Below are positions 17,362 through 24,932 of a stretch of DNA of 64,000 nucleotides, one piece after another. Origin of the DNA: Streptomyces sp. NA04227. Lineage in GTDB: Bacteria; Actinomycetota; Actinomycetes; Streptomycetales; Streptomycetaceae. The position numbers were made by a program, and so were the translations under genes. Positions within the stretch are counted from its first letter, which is position 1, and each line of letters starts with the position of its first letter. Location of the stretch: NCBI RefSeq assembly GCF_013364195.1, contig NZ_CP054918.1:930001-994000 (forward strand), written 5' to 3'. The notes under the pieces are model-generated. The model did no database searches and had not been told where the DNA came from. It worked only from the letters and a program-made list of their open reading frames with translations.

Positions 17362-18264
17362 TCAGCGCGGTACGCCTCCGTCGGCGTTGGGGCCGGCGTA
17401 GTCCTCGCCGTAGGCGCCCTTGGCGGGGCGGCGACGGCGCATCGGGGGTTCTACTCCGTCGGCGAGTCGGCGGGCGGTGAGCAGGAATCCGGTGTGGCCG
17501 ATCATGCGGTGATCGGGCCGGACCGCGAGGCCCTCGATGTGCCAGTTGCGGATCATCGACTCCCAGGCGGTCGGCTCGTTGAAGCAGCCGATCTCGCGGA
17601 TGGATTCGACGGTGCGCGCGAGCTGGGTGGTGGTGGCGACGTAGCAGCACAGGATGCCGCCCGGGACCAGCGCCTTGGAGACCGCCTCCAGGCACTCCCA
17701 GGGCGCGAGCATGTCGAGGATGACCCGGTCGACGTCGGTGTCGCTGAGGTTGTCCTGGAGGTCGCCGACGGTCAGCTGCCAGGCCGGGTGCGGACCGCCG
17801 AAGTAGCGCTCGACGTTCTGCTGGGCGATCTCCGCGAAGTCGGCCCGGCGCTCGTAGCTGTGCAGCATGCCCTGGTCGCCGATGGCCCGCAGCAGGAAGC
17901 TGCTCAGCGAGCCGGAGCCGACACCCGCCTCCACCACGCGCGCGCCGGGGAAGATGTCGGCGAAGGACAGGATCTGCCCCGCGTCCTTGGGGTAGACCAC
18001 GGCGGCACCGCGGGGCATGGACAGGACATAGTCGGGGAGCAGGGGACGCAGCGCCAGATAGGCCACGTTCCCCGTGGTGCGGACAACACTGCCCTCGGGA
18101 GCGCCGATCAGCTCGTCGTGCGGGAAGGAACCCTTGTGGGTGTGGAAATTCTTCCCGGCCTCGAGCGTGAACGTGTAGTGGCGTCCCTTGGGGTCGGTCA
18201 GCTGTACCTGGTCCCCGACTTCGAAGGGCCCGCGACGGCGGGCGGCACCGGTCGGTTCGGACAT
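17362..18264 (-). CDS. trmI: TrmI, tRNA (adenine-58-N1)-methyltransferase
   Basis: The product is 300 aa. An N-terminal beta domain (GPFEVGDQVQLTDPKGR) and the Rossmann SAM-binding motif VVEAGVGSGSLSSFLL (about 111-126) are the TrmI signature, with LDMLAPWE in the catalytic strand. It methylates A58 in the T loop of tRNAs using S-adenosylmethionine. The last 30 residues are a basic then Gly/Asn-rich tail. ATG 18264 is the natural start. As I recall, actinobacterial trmI is often near arc, as here. Confidence 0.95.
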   Translation of the reverse strand: MSEPTGAARRRGPFEVGDQVQLTDPKGRHYTFTLEAGKNFHTHKGSFPHDELIGAPEGSVVRTTGNVAYLALRPLLPDYVLSMPRGAAVVYPKDAGQILSFADIFPGARVVEAGVGSGSLSSFLLRAIGDQGMLHSYERRADFAEIAQQNVERYFGGPHPAWQLTVGDLQDNLSDTDVDRVILDMLAPWECLEAVSKALVPGGILCCYVATTTQLARTVESIREIGCFNEPTAWESMIRNWHIEGLAVRPDHRMIGHTGFLLTARRLADGVEPPMRRRRPAKGAYGEDYAGPNADGGVPR

Positions 18265-18374
18265 GTGCCCAGCCTACCTTTCGGCCGGGCGGGCGCCGAC
18301 CACACGTACGGAGGACCCGGTCAGCCGCGGTCCGCCCGCGTCGGCGGTGCTCCCGGGGCGGCCGCGGCGCCGGA

Positions 18375-20219
18375 TCAGTTGGGCCGGGCCATCGCCTTGA
18401 CGAACGCGCGCTCGACGTCGGCCGCGGACAGTACGCCGAAGATCTCGCCGGACTCCTCCACGACCAGGTACTCGGAGGCCGGGGTCGCGCGCAGCACGTC
18501 GAGGAGTTCCTCGCCCGCCAGCTCGGCGGAGACCAGCATGCCCTCGGTGATGTCCTGGGCGAGGGTGCCGACCGCGACCCAGGGGCGCCGGTGCTGTGGG
18601 ACGCCGACGATGGCCGCCTCGCGGACCAGGGCGCGGGGCTCGCCGCCCGGGTCGACGACGACCAGGGCGCGGGCGCCGGACTCGTTGGCGCGGCGCAGTG
18701 CTTCGGACAGCGGGGTGGCGTACTCGACGGGTACGGCCCGCCGGGTCAGGGTGCGGGCACGCAGCTCGGGCAGGTGCTCGCGCAGCCGCGCCATGCGCAG
18801 GCTGTTCCCCGCGCCGGTCCAGATGATCCCGGCCAGGATGGCGGCGAGCAGCGCGTCGGTGAGGGTGTTCCAGCCGCCGAAGTCGGTCTCGCCGCCGACG
18901 CCTCCGTACTGGGTGAGCAGCGGCAGCCCGATGAGGACCGAGACGGCCAGGGCGCGGCCCACCCAGGCGGCGGCCACGGTGCCGCTCATCGGGTTGCCGG
19001 TGAGTTTCCAGATCACCGCGCGCAGCATCCGGCCGCCGTCGAGCGGGAGACCGGGCAGCAGGTTGAAGGCGGCGACCAGGAGGTTGGAGATCATCAGGCC
19101 AGCGAGCAGCACGCCGGGGACGGTGTCGGATTCGACGGTCAGCATGCCGAGGTAGAACACACCCGCGAGCACGAGCGAGAGCAGCGGTCCGACGAAGGCG
19201 AGCACGAACTCGCGGCCCGGCGTCTCCGACTCCTTCTCGATCTCGGACACACCGCCGAAGAACTGCAACTGGATGCGGCGTACGGGAAGTTCGAAGCGCA
19301 GCGCCGCGACCGTGTGCGCGAGTTCGTGGACGAGCACCGAGGCGTAGAAGGCGACGGCGAAGAAGAGCGAGACGAGGTAGCGGGCGTTGCCCAGTTCGGG
19401 CAGTACGCGCTCCAGTTGGTCGCCGAAGACCCAGGTGATCAGCACGGCCACCAGGAACCAGCTCGGGGCGACATAGACCGGCACGCCGAACGGACGGCCC
19501 ATCAGGATGCCGCCGCCGGGCTCGGGGCGACGCGGCGGGATGCGTCCGCCGGACCCGCTCTGGGCGCGGGTGCGGCCGGGCTTCCGGGCGTCGTGCGCGG
19601 AGGGGGCGGGGTGGGTGGGGGGTGCGGGGTGCTGGGGCGTGGGGTGCGGGGGTTGTCCGGTGCCGTAGGGCGCGTCGGCGCCCGGCTTTTCGGTGTCGGT
19701 CTTCTCGGCGTCGGTCTTCTCGGTGCCGGTCTTCTCGGTGCCGGTCTTCTCGGTCGCGAACTTCTCTGCTCGGGTCTGCTCGGCTCGGGTCTGCTCGGCG
19801 GCGGCTTTCTCGGCCTCTGCCTGCTTCGCCGTTCCGTTCCCGTTCCCGTTCTCGGCCTCGTTCCCGTGCTCGGCCTCGGCCACGTGGGCCTTCTCGGCGT
19901 CGGCCTTCTCGGCGTCGGTCTTCTTTACGTCGGCCTTCGCGTCCCGGGCTCCATTGGCTCCGCCGGACCCGCTGTCCGTCGGCTCGGCTGGGGCGGGCTC
20001 CGCCCGCACCGTCTCGTCGCGGGACTGTTCGGCGGGTGCGTCGGGTGCGTCGGCCGGTGGCGTCGGGGCCCCGGTGGGTGCCGGGCCGTCGGCGGGCGGG
20101 GTGGTCCGCGGATCGGGTGCGGAGCCCGCGGAGGCGGTGTCGGAGCCGTCCGACTCGGTGGGCCCGTCGCGGTCGTCCGCGCCGCGGCCGCCGGTGTACG
20201 GCTGCCCACTCTCGTCCAC
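18375..20219 (-). CDS. Site-2 protease (M50) with CBS pair and long repetitive N-terminus
   Basis: The product is 614 aa from GTG 20219 (AGGGGACAG upstream; an ATG 8 codons earlier is possible). Residues 1 to about 230 are hydrophilic and repetitive, including five-residue TEKTx units and RAEQT repeats. Then come membrane segments, the zinc-metalloprotease motif HELAH, and NLLPGLPLDGGR supplying the third ligand. Two CBS motifs occupy the last 130 residues. Such S2P-CBS proteins cleave membrane-anchored substrates or regulators. Typical relatives lack most of the long N-terminus. It is divergent from the RecB-family nuclease gene, with 108 bases between the starts. Confidence 0.92.
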   Translation of the reverse strand: MDESGQPYTGGRGADDRDGPTESDGSDTASAGSAPDPRTTPPADGPAPTGAPTPPADAPDAPAEQSRDETVRAEPAPAEPTDSGSGGANGARDAKADVKKTDAEKADAEKAHVAEAEHGNEAENGNGNGTAKQAEAEKAAAEQTRAEQTRAEKFATEKTGTEKTGTEKTDAEKTDTEKPGADAPYGTGQPPHPTPQHPAPPTHPAPSAHDARKPGRTRAQSGSGGRIPPRRPEPGGGILMGRPFGVPVYVAPSWFLVAVLITWVFGDQLERVLPELGNARYLVSLFFAVAFYASVLVHELAHTVAALRFELPVRRIQLQFFGGVSEIEKESETPGREFVLAFVGPLLSLVLAGVFYLGMLTVESDTVPGVLLAGLMISNLLVAAFNLLPGLPLDGGRMLRAVIWKLTGNPMSGTVAAAWVGRALAVSVLIGLPLLTQYGGVGGETDFGGWNTLTDALLAAILAGIIWTGAGNSLRMARLREHLPELRARTLTRRAVPVEYATPLSEALRRANESGARALVVVDPGGEPRALVREAAIVGVPQHRRPWVAVGTLAQDITEGMLVSAELAGEELLDVLRATPASEYLVVEESGEIFGVLSAADVERAFVKAMARPN

Positions 20220-20327
20220 TCTGTCCCCTAGTTCGAAATGCAACTCTCACTCTGATCATGCAGGGCGAGAGGGTCCGTCGTCGATGGTATGCGTCCGTTG
20301 TCGGTGGCGGGCCGTAGGGTCTGGCCC

Positions 20328-21209
20328 ATGGAAATCAGTGCCGAGGGTGCGGTCACTGCCGTGCGTCCCAGCTCGCTCTCGCCTTCCCGGGCAAGCGACT
20401 TCATGCAGTGCCCGCTGCTGTACCGCTTCCGGGTGATCGACCGGCTGCCGGAGAAGCCGAGCGAGGCGGCCACCCGGGGCACTCTCGTACACGCGGTCCT
20501 GGAGAGACTCTTCGACGCGCCCGCGGGCGAGCGCACGGCGCCGCGCGCCAAGTCCCTGATCCCCGGGCAGTGGGACCGGCTGCGCGAGTCGCGGCCCGAA
20601 CTGGTGGAGCTCTTCGAGCAGGACCCGGAGGGCGAGCGGCTCGCGCGCTGGCTCGGCGAGGCCGAGCGGCTGGTGGAGCGCTGGTTCACGCTGGAGGACC
20701 CGACCCGGCTGGAACCGGCCGAGCGTGAACTCTTCGTCGAGGCAGAGCTGTCGACGGGGCTGAAGCTGCGCGGCATCATCGACCGGGTCGACGTCGCGCC
20801 CACCGGCGAGGTGCGCATCGTGGACTACAAGACCGGCAAGGCGCCGCGCCCCGAGTACGCCGAGGGCGCCCTGTTCCAGATGAAGTTCTACGCGCTGGTC
20901 GTCTGGCGGCTCAAGGGGCTGGTGCCGCGTCGGCTGCAACTGGTCTACCTGGGCAGCGGCGACATCCTGACCTACGACCCCGTGGTCGCCGACCTGGAAC
21001 GCGTGGAGCGCAAACTGCACGCCCTGTGGGAGGCGATCCGGCTGGCCACCGAGACCGGCGAGTGGCGTCCCCGGCCGACCAAGCTGTGCGGCTGGTGCGA
21101 CCATCAGGCGGTCTGTCCGGAGTTCGGCGGCACTCCCCCGCCGTACCCCCTTCCAGTGAGGGCGGACGCCACGGACCCCGCCCCGCAAGGCAGAATGATC
21201 GCGGGCTAG
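20328..21209 (+). CDS. RecB-family PD-(D/E)XK exonuclease with Fe-S cysteines
   Basis: The product is 293 aa. Active-site motifs of the RecB/AddB-type nuclease are GTLVHAVLERL, GIIDRVDVAP, VRIVDYKTGKAP and QMKFYAL. Cys28 (DFMQCPLLYRF) with the C-terminal LCGWCDHQAVCPEF provides four cysteines for the [4Fe-4S] clamp. The enzyme probably trims DNA single strands in repair. ATG 20328 (MEISAEGAV) is the family-like start. The response regulator begins 15 bases after its stop, so they may be co-transcribed. Confidence 0.92.
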   Translation: MEISAEGAVTAVRPSSLSPSRASDFMQCPLLYRFRVIDRLPEKPSEAATRGTLVHAVLERLFDAPAGERTAPRAKSLIPGQWDRLRESRPELVELFEQDPEGERLARWLGEAERLVERWFTLEDPTRLEPAERELFVEAELSTGLKLRGIIDRVDVAPTGEVRIVDYKTGKAPRPEYAEGALFQMKFYALVVWRLKGLVPRRLQLVYLGSGDILTYDPVVADLERVERKLHALWEAIRLATETGEWRPRPTKLCGWCDHQAVCPEFGGTPPPYPLPVRADATDPAPQGRMIAG

Positions 21210-21224
21210 CAAAAGGAGACTCAC

Positions 21225-21896
21225 GTGGCCATCCGCGTCCTACTGGTCGACGACCAGCCGCTGCTGCGCACCGGTTTCCGGATGATTCTGGAGGCCGAGC
21301 AGGATCTGGCGGTCGTCGGTGAGGCCGGCGACGGCCTCCAGGCTCTCGACCAGGTGCGTGCCCTGCAGCCCGATGTCGTGCTGATGGACATCCGGATGCC
21401 GCGCATGGACGGCGTCGAGGCCACCCGGCAGATCACCGGTCCCGGCCGGGACGGTCCGGCCAAGGTCCTGGTCCTGACCACCTTCGACCTCGACGAGTAC
21501 GTGGTGGAGGCGCTGCGCGCGGGGGCCAGCGGCTTTCTGCTCAAGGACGCCCCGGCCAACGAACTGGTGCAGGCGATCCGGGTGGTCGCCGACGGCGAGG
21601 CGATGCTGGCGCCGAGCATCACCCGGCGGCTCCTGGACAAGTACGCGGGTCATCTGCCGTCCGGCGACGAGCCGGTGCCCGACACCCTCAACACCCTCAC
21701 CGAGCGCGAGGTCGAGGTCCTGAAGCTGGTCGCGCGCGGCCTGTCGAACGCCGAGATCGCCGCCGACCTCTTCGTCAGCGAGACCACCGTCAAGACCCAC
21801 GTGGGCCACGTACTGACCAAGCTCGGTCTGCGCGACCGTGTACAGGCGGCCGTCTACGCCTACGAGAGCGGACTGGTGCGCCCCGGCGCACAGTGA
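21225..21896 (+). CDS. NarL/LuxR-type response regulator (no adjacent kinase)
   Basis: The product is 223 aa. The receiver domain (1-120) has the acidic pocket VDD, phospho-acceptor Asp55 in VLMDIRMPRMDG and Lys in LLKDAP. The C-terminal LuxR HTH (about 150-215) has LTEREVEVLKLVARGLSNAEIA. GTG 21225 follows AAAAGGAGACTCAC. No histidine kinase is in the neighbourhood, so its partner is elsewhere or it is an orphan. It is convergent with the binding-protein gene, with a strong hairpin between. Confidence 0.93.
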   Translation: MAIRVLLVDDQPLLRTGFRMILEAEQDLAVVGEAGDGLQALDQVRALQPDVVLMDIRMPRMDGVEATRQITGPGRDGPAKVLVLTTFDLDEYVVEALRAGASGFLLKDAPANELVQAIRVVADGEAMLAPSITRRLLDKYAGHLPSGDEPVPDTLNTLTEREVEVLKLVARGLSNAEIAADLFVSETTVKTHVGHVLTKLGLRDRVQAAVYAYESGLVRPGAQ

Positions 21897-21933
21897 CCAC
21901 CGCCTGATCGTTGCCCGGACCGGCCGGGACACA

Positions 21934-21969
21934 CACGGGCCCCGGCGCGAAACCGCGCCGGGGCCCGTG
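21934..21969. terminator. Strong bidirectional hairpin
   Basis: A perfect 16-bp stem (21934-21949 with 21954-21969) with a 4-base loop lies between the convergent response regulator and solute-binding protein genes. Confidence 0.85.
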
Positions 21970-21991
21970 GTGCGTCCGCCGTGTGTCGGTC

Positions 21992-22036
21992 GCTCGTACG
22001 TCAGGCACTCGTACGTCAGGCGCTCGTACGTCAGGC
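21992..22036. repeat. Three tandem 15-bp repeats
   Basis: There are three copies of (G/A)CTCGTACGTCAGGC in a row, each with the CGTACG palindrome, followed by a degenerate fourth. They end 9 bases before the stop codon of the binding-protein gene. Confidence 0.85.
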
Positions 22037-22045
22037 ACTCACCGG

Positions 22046-23644
22046 TCAGTCGCTCACGCCGCGGTTCAGCTCCCAAAGCTGAAGTACGGACGAGGAGTTG
22101 AGGGCCCATTCGACGCCCTGGATGTCGTCGCGCGCGGCCGCGTACTGCTTGCCCTGCCACAGCGGGAGCACCGGGACGTCCCGGGCGACGATGTCCTGGA
22201 TGCGCTCCAGGCTGCCGGTCGCGCCGATCCGGTCGGGCTCGCGCCTTGAGGCGGGGATGAGCTCCTCGCGGATCTCGGGGTTGGCATACGGGGTGCCGAG
22301 GAAGTTGTCCTCGTCGAGGAAGGGGGCGAGGAAGTTGTCGGCGTCGGGGAAGTCGGGGAACCAGCCCATGCCGTAGACCGCGTACTCGCCGTCGAGCTGG
22401 CGGGGGCGGTACTTGCTCCAGGGGGTGCCCTTGATCTTCACGTCGAAGAGGCCGTCGGCGTTCAACTGGTCACGCAGGACCTCGAATTCCTTCTTCATCG
22501 CCGGGCCGTAGTGGTCCGTCGTGTAGTGCAGCGTGAGCCGGACCGGGGTGTCGATCCCGGCCGCGCGCAGCGTCTGGCGCGCCTTGTCCTGGCTCGGCCT
22601 GCCGTACCGGTTGAAGAAGGCGTTCGAGTGGCCGGTGATGGAGGCCGGGACCAGCGAGTAGAGGGGTTCGGCGGTGCTGCCGTACACCTTGGACGCCAGC
22701 TCGCCGCGGTCGACGAGCTGGGCCATCGCCTGGCGTACGGCCGTGTCGCGCACGGCGGGCGCGTCGGTGTCGAAGGCGAGGTAGCGGATCTCCAGGCCGG
22801 GCAGCTCGACCAGGTTGATGTCCCGGGTCGCGACGGAGAGGTCGCGGATCTGCTCGGGCGACATGGTGCGGGTCATCATGTCGATGTCGCCGGACTTCAG
22901 GGCACTGCCCATCCGCTCGGCGGTCGGGAACGAGCGCAGTTCGACCTTCTCGTTCTTCGGGGTGAGCCGCCCCTTGTAACGCGGGTTGCGGGTCAGCACG
23001 GCCTTGACCAGAGCGCCGTCCTTGACCTCGGGCTTGAGCGTGTACGGGCCCGAGCCGCTGATGTCGAAGCCGGGCCGCAGCCGGTTCTTCGGGTACCGGG
23101 AGGGCTGGACGATGGCCGCGGCGGGGGTGGCGAGCTTGTGCGGGAAGGTGGCGTCGGCCGTGTTGAGGTGGAAGATCACCTTGTCCTTGCCCTGCGTCTC
23201 GACGGTGTCGATGCTCGACAGCAGGGCGAGGGGGCCGGTCTCGCTCTTGATGCTCCGCACGCGGTCGATCGAGTACTTGACGTCCTGCGCGGTGACCGGG
23301 CTGCCGTCGGAGAACTGCAGGCCGGAACGGAGGGTGCAGACGTAGCGCTCGTTGCCGGTGTCGGTGAACTCGCAGCTCTTGGCGGCCTCGGGCTTGGGTT
23401 CGCCGTCGCCGCGGGGCATCGCCATCAGCGTCTGCACGGTCTGCCGCAGGACGTTCCAGGTGGCGGAGTCGTAGGCGAAGGCGGGGTCGAACGGGGCGGG
23501 CGCGTCCTTGGATATCGCGAACCGGTCGGTGGTGCCCACGACGATGGCGTCGTCGCTGTCGCCTCCGCCGGAGCCGCCGCAGGCGGCGAGGCCGGAGGCC
23601 AGCAGGCCCACGACGGCCGACAGCACCAGGGTCTTACGGTTCAT
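22046..23644 (-). CDS. ABC-type peptide/solute-binding lipoprotein (orphan)
   Basis: The product is 532 aa, of the extracellular binding protein family 5 (DppA/OppA-like). Lipobox LAAC puts Cys27 as the lipid anchor, followed by a GSGGGDSDD linker. The body shows family features such as SGLQFSDGSPVTAQDVKYSIDRV and YTTDHYGPAMKKEFEVLRDQL. ATG 23644 is chosen over one 6 codons upstream because it opens the signal peptide (MNRKTLVLSAVVG). No permease or ATPase genes are nearby, so it must serve a transporter encoded elsewhere or act alone. The ligand is unknown. Confidence 0.92.
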   Translation of the reverse strand: MNRKTLVLSAVVGLLASGLAACGGSGGGDSDDAIVVGTTDRFAISKDAPAPFDPAFAYDSATWNVLRQTVQTLMAMPRGDGEPKPEAAKSCEFTDTGNERYVCTLRSGLQFSDGSPVTAQDVKYSIDRVRSIKSETGPLALLSSIDTVETQGKDKVIFHLNTADATFPHKLATPAAAIVQPSRYPKNRLRPGFDISGSGPYTLKPEVKDGALVKAVLTRNPRYKGRLTPKNEKVELRSFPTAERMGSALKSGDIDMMTRTMSPEQIRDLSVATRDINLVELPGLEIRYLAFDTDAPAVRDTAVRQAMAQLVDRGELASKVYGSTAEPLYSLVPASITGHSNAFFNRYGRPSQDKARQTLRAAGIDTPVRLTLHYTTDHYGPAMKKEFEVLRDQLNADGLFDVKIKGTPWSKYRPRQLDGEYAVYGMGWFPDFPDADNFLAPFLDEDNFLGTPYANPEIREELIPASRREPDRIGATGSLERIQDIVARDVPVLPLWQGKQYAAARDDIQGVEWALNSSSVLQLWELNRGVSD

Positions 23645-24053
23645 GCGTGCGGTTCTCCCCAACTGGGTTCCCCGGGGCCTCTTCGGCAGCGGGGGTCGGC
23701 CGCCGTGGGGCGCTCGGGGGGTGTGGCGTGGTTCTCGTGGCCGACACTAGCGGCCGCGGACCGACCCGCGGACGCGGTGCGGGACGGACGGCGGTTACCC
23801 AGCGGCACGGCTCCGGGACGGTACGAGAGACCGGTTCGGGCAGCTTTCGAACACAGAGGCACCAAACGGGACACAACGCGCATCGGACGGCCAATGGGGG
23901 CTTGCGCGCAGGGGAACAGAACGCCACCGAACCGGCCCTCCCGTGGCGAACCTCACAGTTCGCCGTACTGGGTCATCCGGCCGGAAAACGCCGCCGGGTC
24001 ACGCCCTCGCGGGGCCCAGTTGCACACCTGTGCGTATGGACTCCCCTACGGCG
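23645..24053. other. 409-base intergenic region
   Basis: It lies between the HAD stop and the binding-protein start, both on the minus strand. It should hold the binding-protein promoter. I see a small hairpin at 23945-23964 (7-bp stem, GGCGAAC/GTTCGCC) that could end the HAD transcript, and no credible gene. Confidence 0.5.
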
Positions 24054-24761
24054 TCAGAGCCGCATCCGCGCGCGCAGGAAATCGAGGTCGACCTCTTCCA
24101 GGGAGGAGACCACCGTGCGGCCCGCGGCGGGCGCGATGGGCGCCACGGAGGGCACCGCGACGACCCGGCAGCCCGCCGCCTCGGCGGAGGCCACTCCGGT
24201 CGCGGTGTCCTCGATGACCGCGCACCGGGTCGGGTCGGCGCCCAGACCGGCGGCCGCGAGCAGATACGGGTCGGGGAACGGCTTGGTGCGCTCGACCTCG
24301 TCACCGGCCACCGTCAGGGCGAAGTTCGAGGCGCCGAGCGAGCGCAGCACCCGGTCGATGATGCGGCGGTGCGAGGCGGAGACCAGGGCGGTGGGGATCC
24401 GGTTCGCGGCCAGTTCCGAGAGCAGCCGCTTGGCGCCCGGCATCAGCGGCAGGGTGCGGCTGATGCGGTCCTCGAATCCGTCGTTGAGCAGCACGACCAG
24501 CTCGTCCAGGGTGACGTCGGCGCCGGTGGCCTCGATCAGGAAGCCCGCGCTGCGGCTCATCGGGCCGCCCACCACGACCTGGCGCCAGGCCTCGTCGAGC
24601 CGGTGTCCGAGCCGGGCGAAGACCTCCACCTCGGCGTCCCACCAGAAACCCTCGGTGTCCACCAGGGTGCCGTCCATGTCGAGAAGCACCGCTTGCAGCG
24701 CGGAGCCGTCGGACTGCCGCACGCCGAGAGCCGGGACGGTACTGGTCAAGCCGCTCACCAC
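24054..24761 (-). CDS. HAD-family phosphatase (beta-phosphoglucomutase-like)
   Basis: The product is 235 aa. HAD motif I is LLDMDGTLVDTEGFWW (Asp28 nucleophile, Asp30 acid/base), motif II ALVSASHRRI, motif III lysine in ERTKPFPDPYLLAA, and motif IV VIEDTATGVASAEAAG. The helical cap at about residues 40-100 makes it a subclass I HAD. The substrate is probably a small phosphorylated metabolite and cannot be read from sequence. It lies downstream of metH on the same strand, separated by a long palindrome, so co-transcription is doubtful. Confidence 0.92.
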   Translation of the reverse strand: MVSGLTSTVPALGVRQSDGSALQAVLLDMDGTLVDTEGFWWDAEVEVFARLGHRLDEAWRQVVVGGPMSRSAGFLIEATGADVTLDELVVLLNDGFEDRISRTLPLMPGAKRLLSELAANRIPTALVSASHRRIIDRVLRSLGASNFALTVAGDEVERTKPFPDPYLLAAAGLGADPTRCAVIEDTATGVASAEAAGCRVVAVPSVAPIAPAAGRTVVSSLEEVDLDFLRARMRL

Positions 24762-24850
24762 TTTCCGTGAGGGACGGGCAGGCCGGCCACCGCGTCCGTG
24801 AGAACGACGGGCGACCGGCCTGTTCTGGACCGACCAGTGTACGGCGGAAC

Positions 24851-24882
24851 CGGCGCCGCTCGCCGTACGGCGAGCGGCGCCG
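24851..24882 (-). terminator. 32-base perfect palindrome after metH
   Basis: The 16-bp arms (24851-24866 and 24867-24882) meet without a spacer. The flanks AAC/GTT extend the symmetry. It lies 50 bases past the metH stop and probably terminates it. Confidence 0.7.
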
Positions 24883-24932
24883 CGGTTACCTGCCCCTGAA
24901 TCCGGGGGCGGTACGAGTGCCTCGGCGGGCGC

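Noticed and set aside
21992..22036. CRISPR-like array
   Set aside because: The 15-base units are contiguous without spacers and no cas genes are present. No CRISPR was seen elsewhere in the window.
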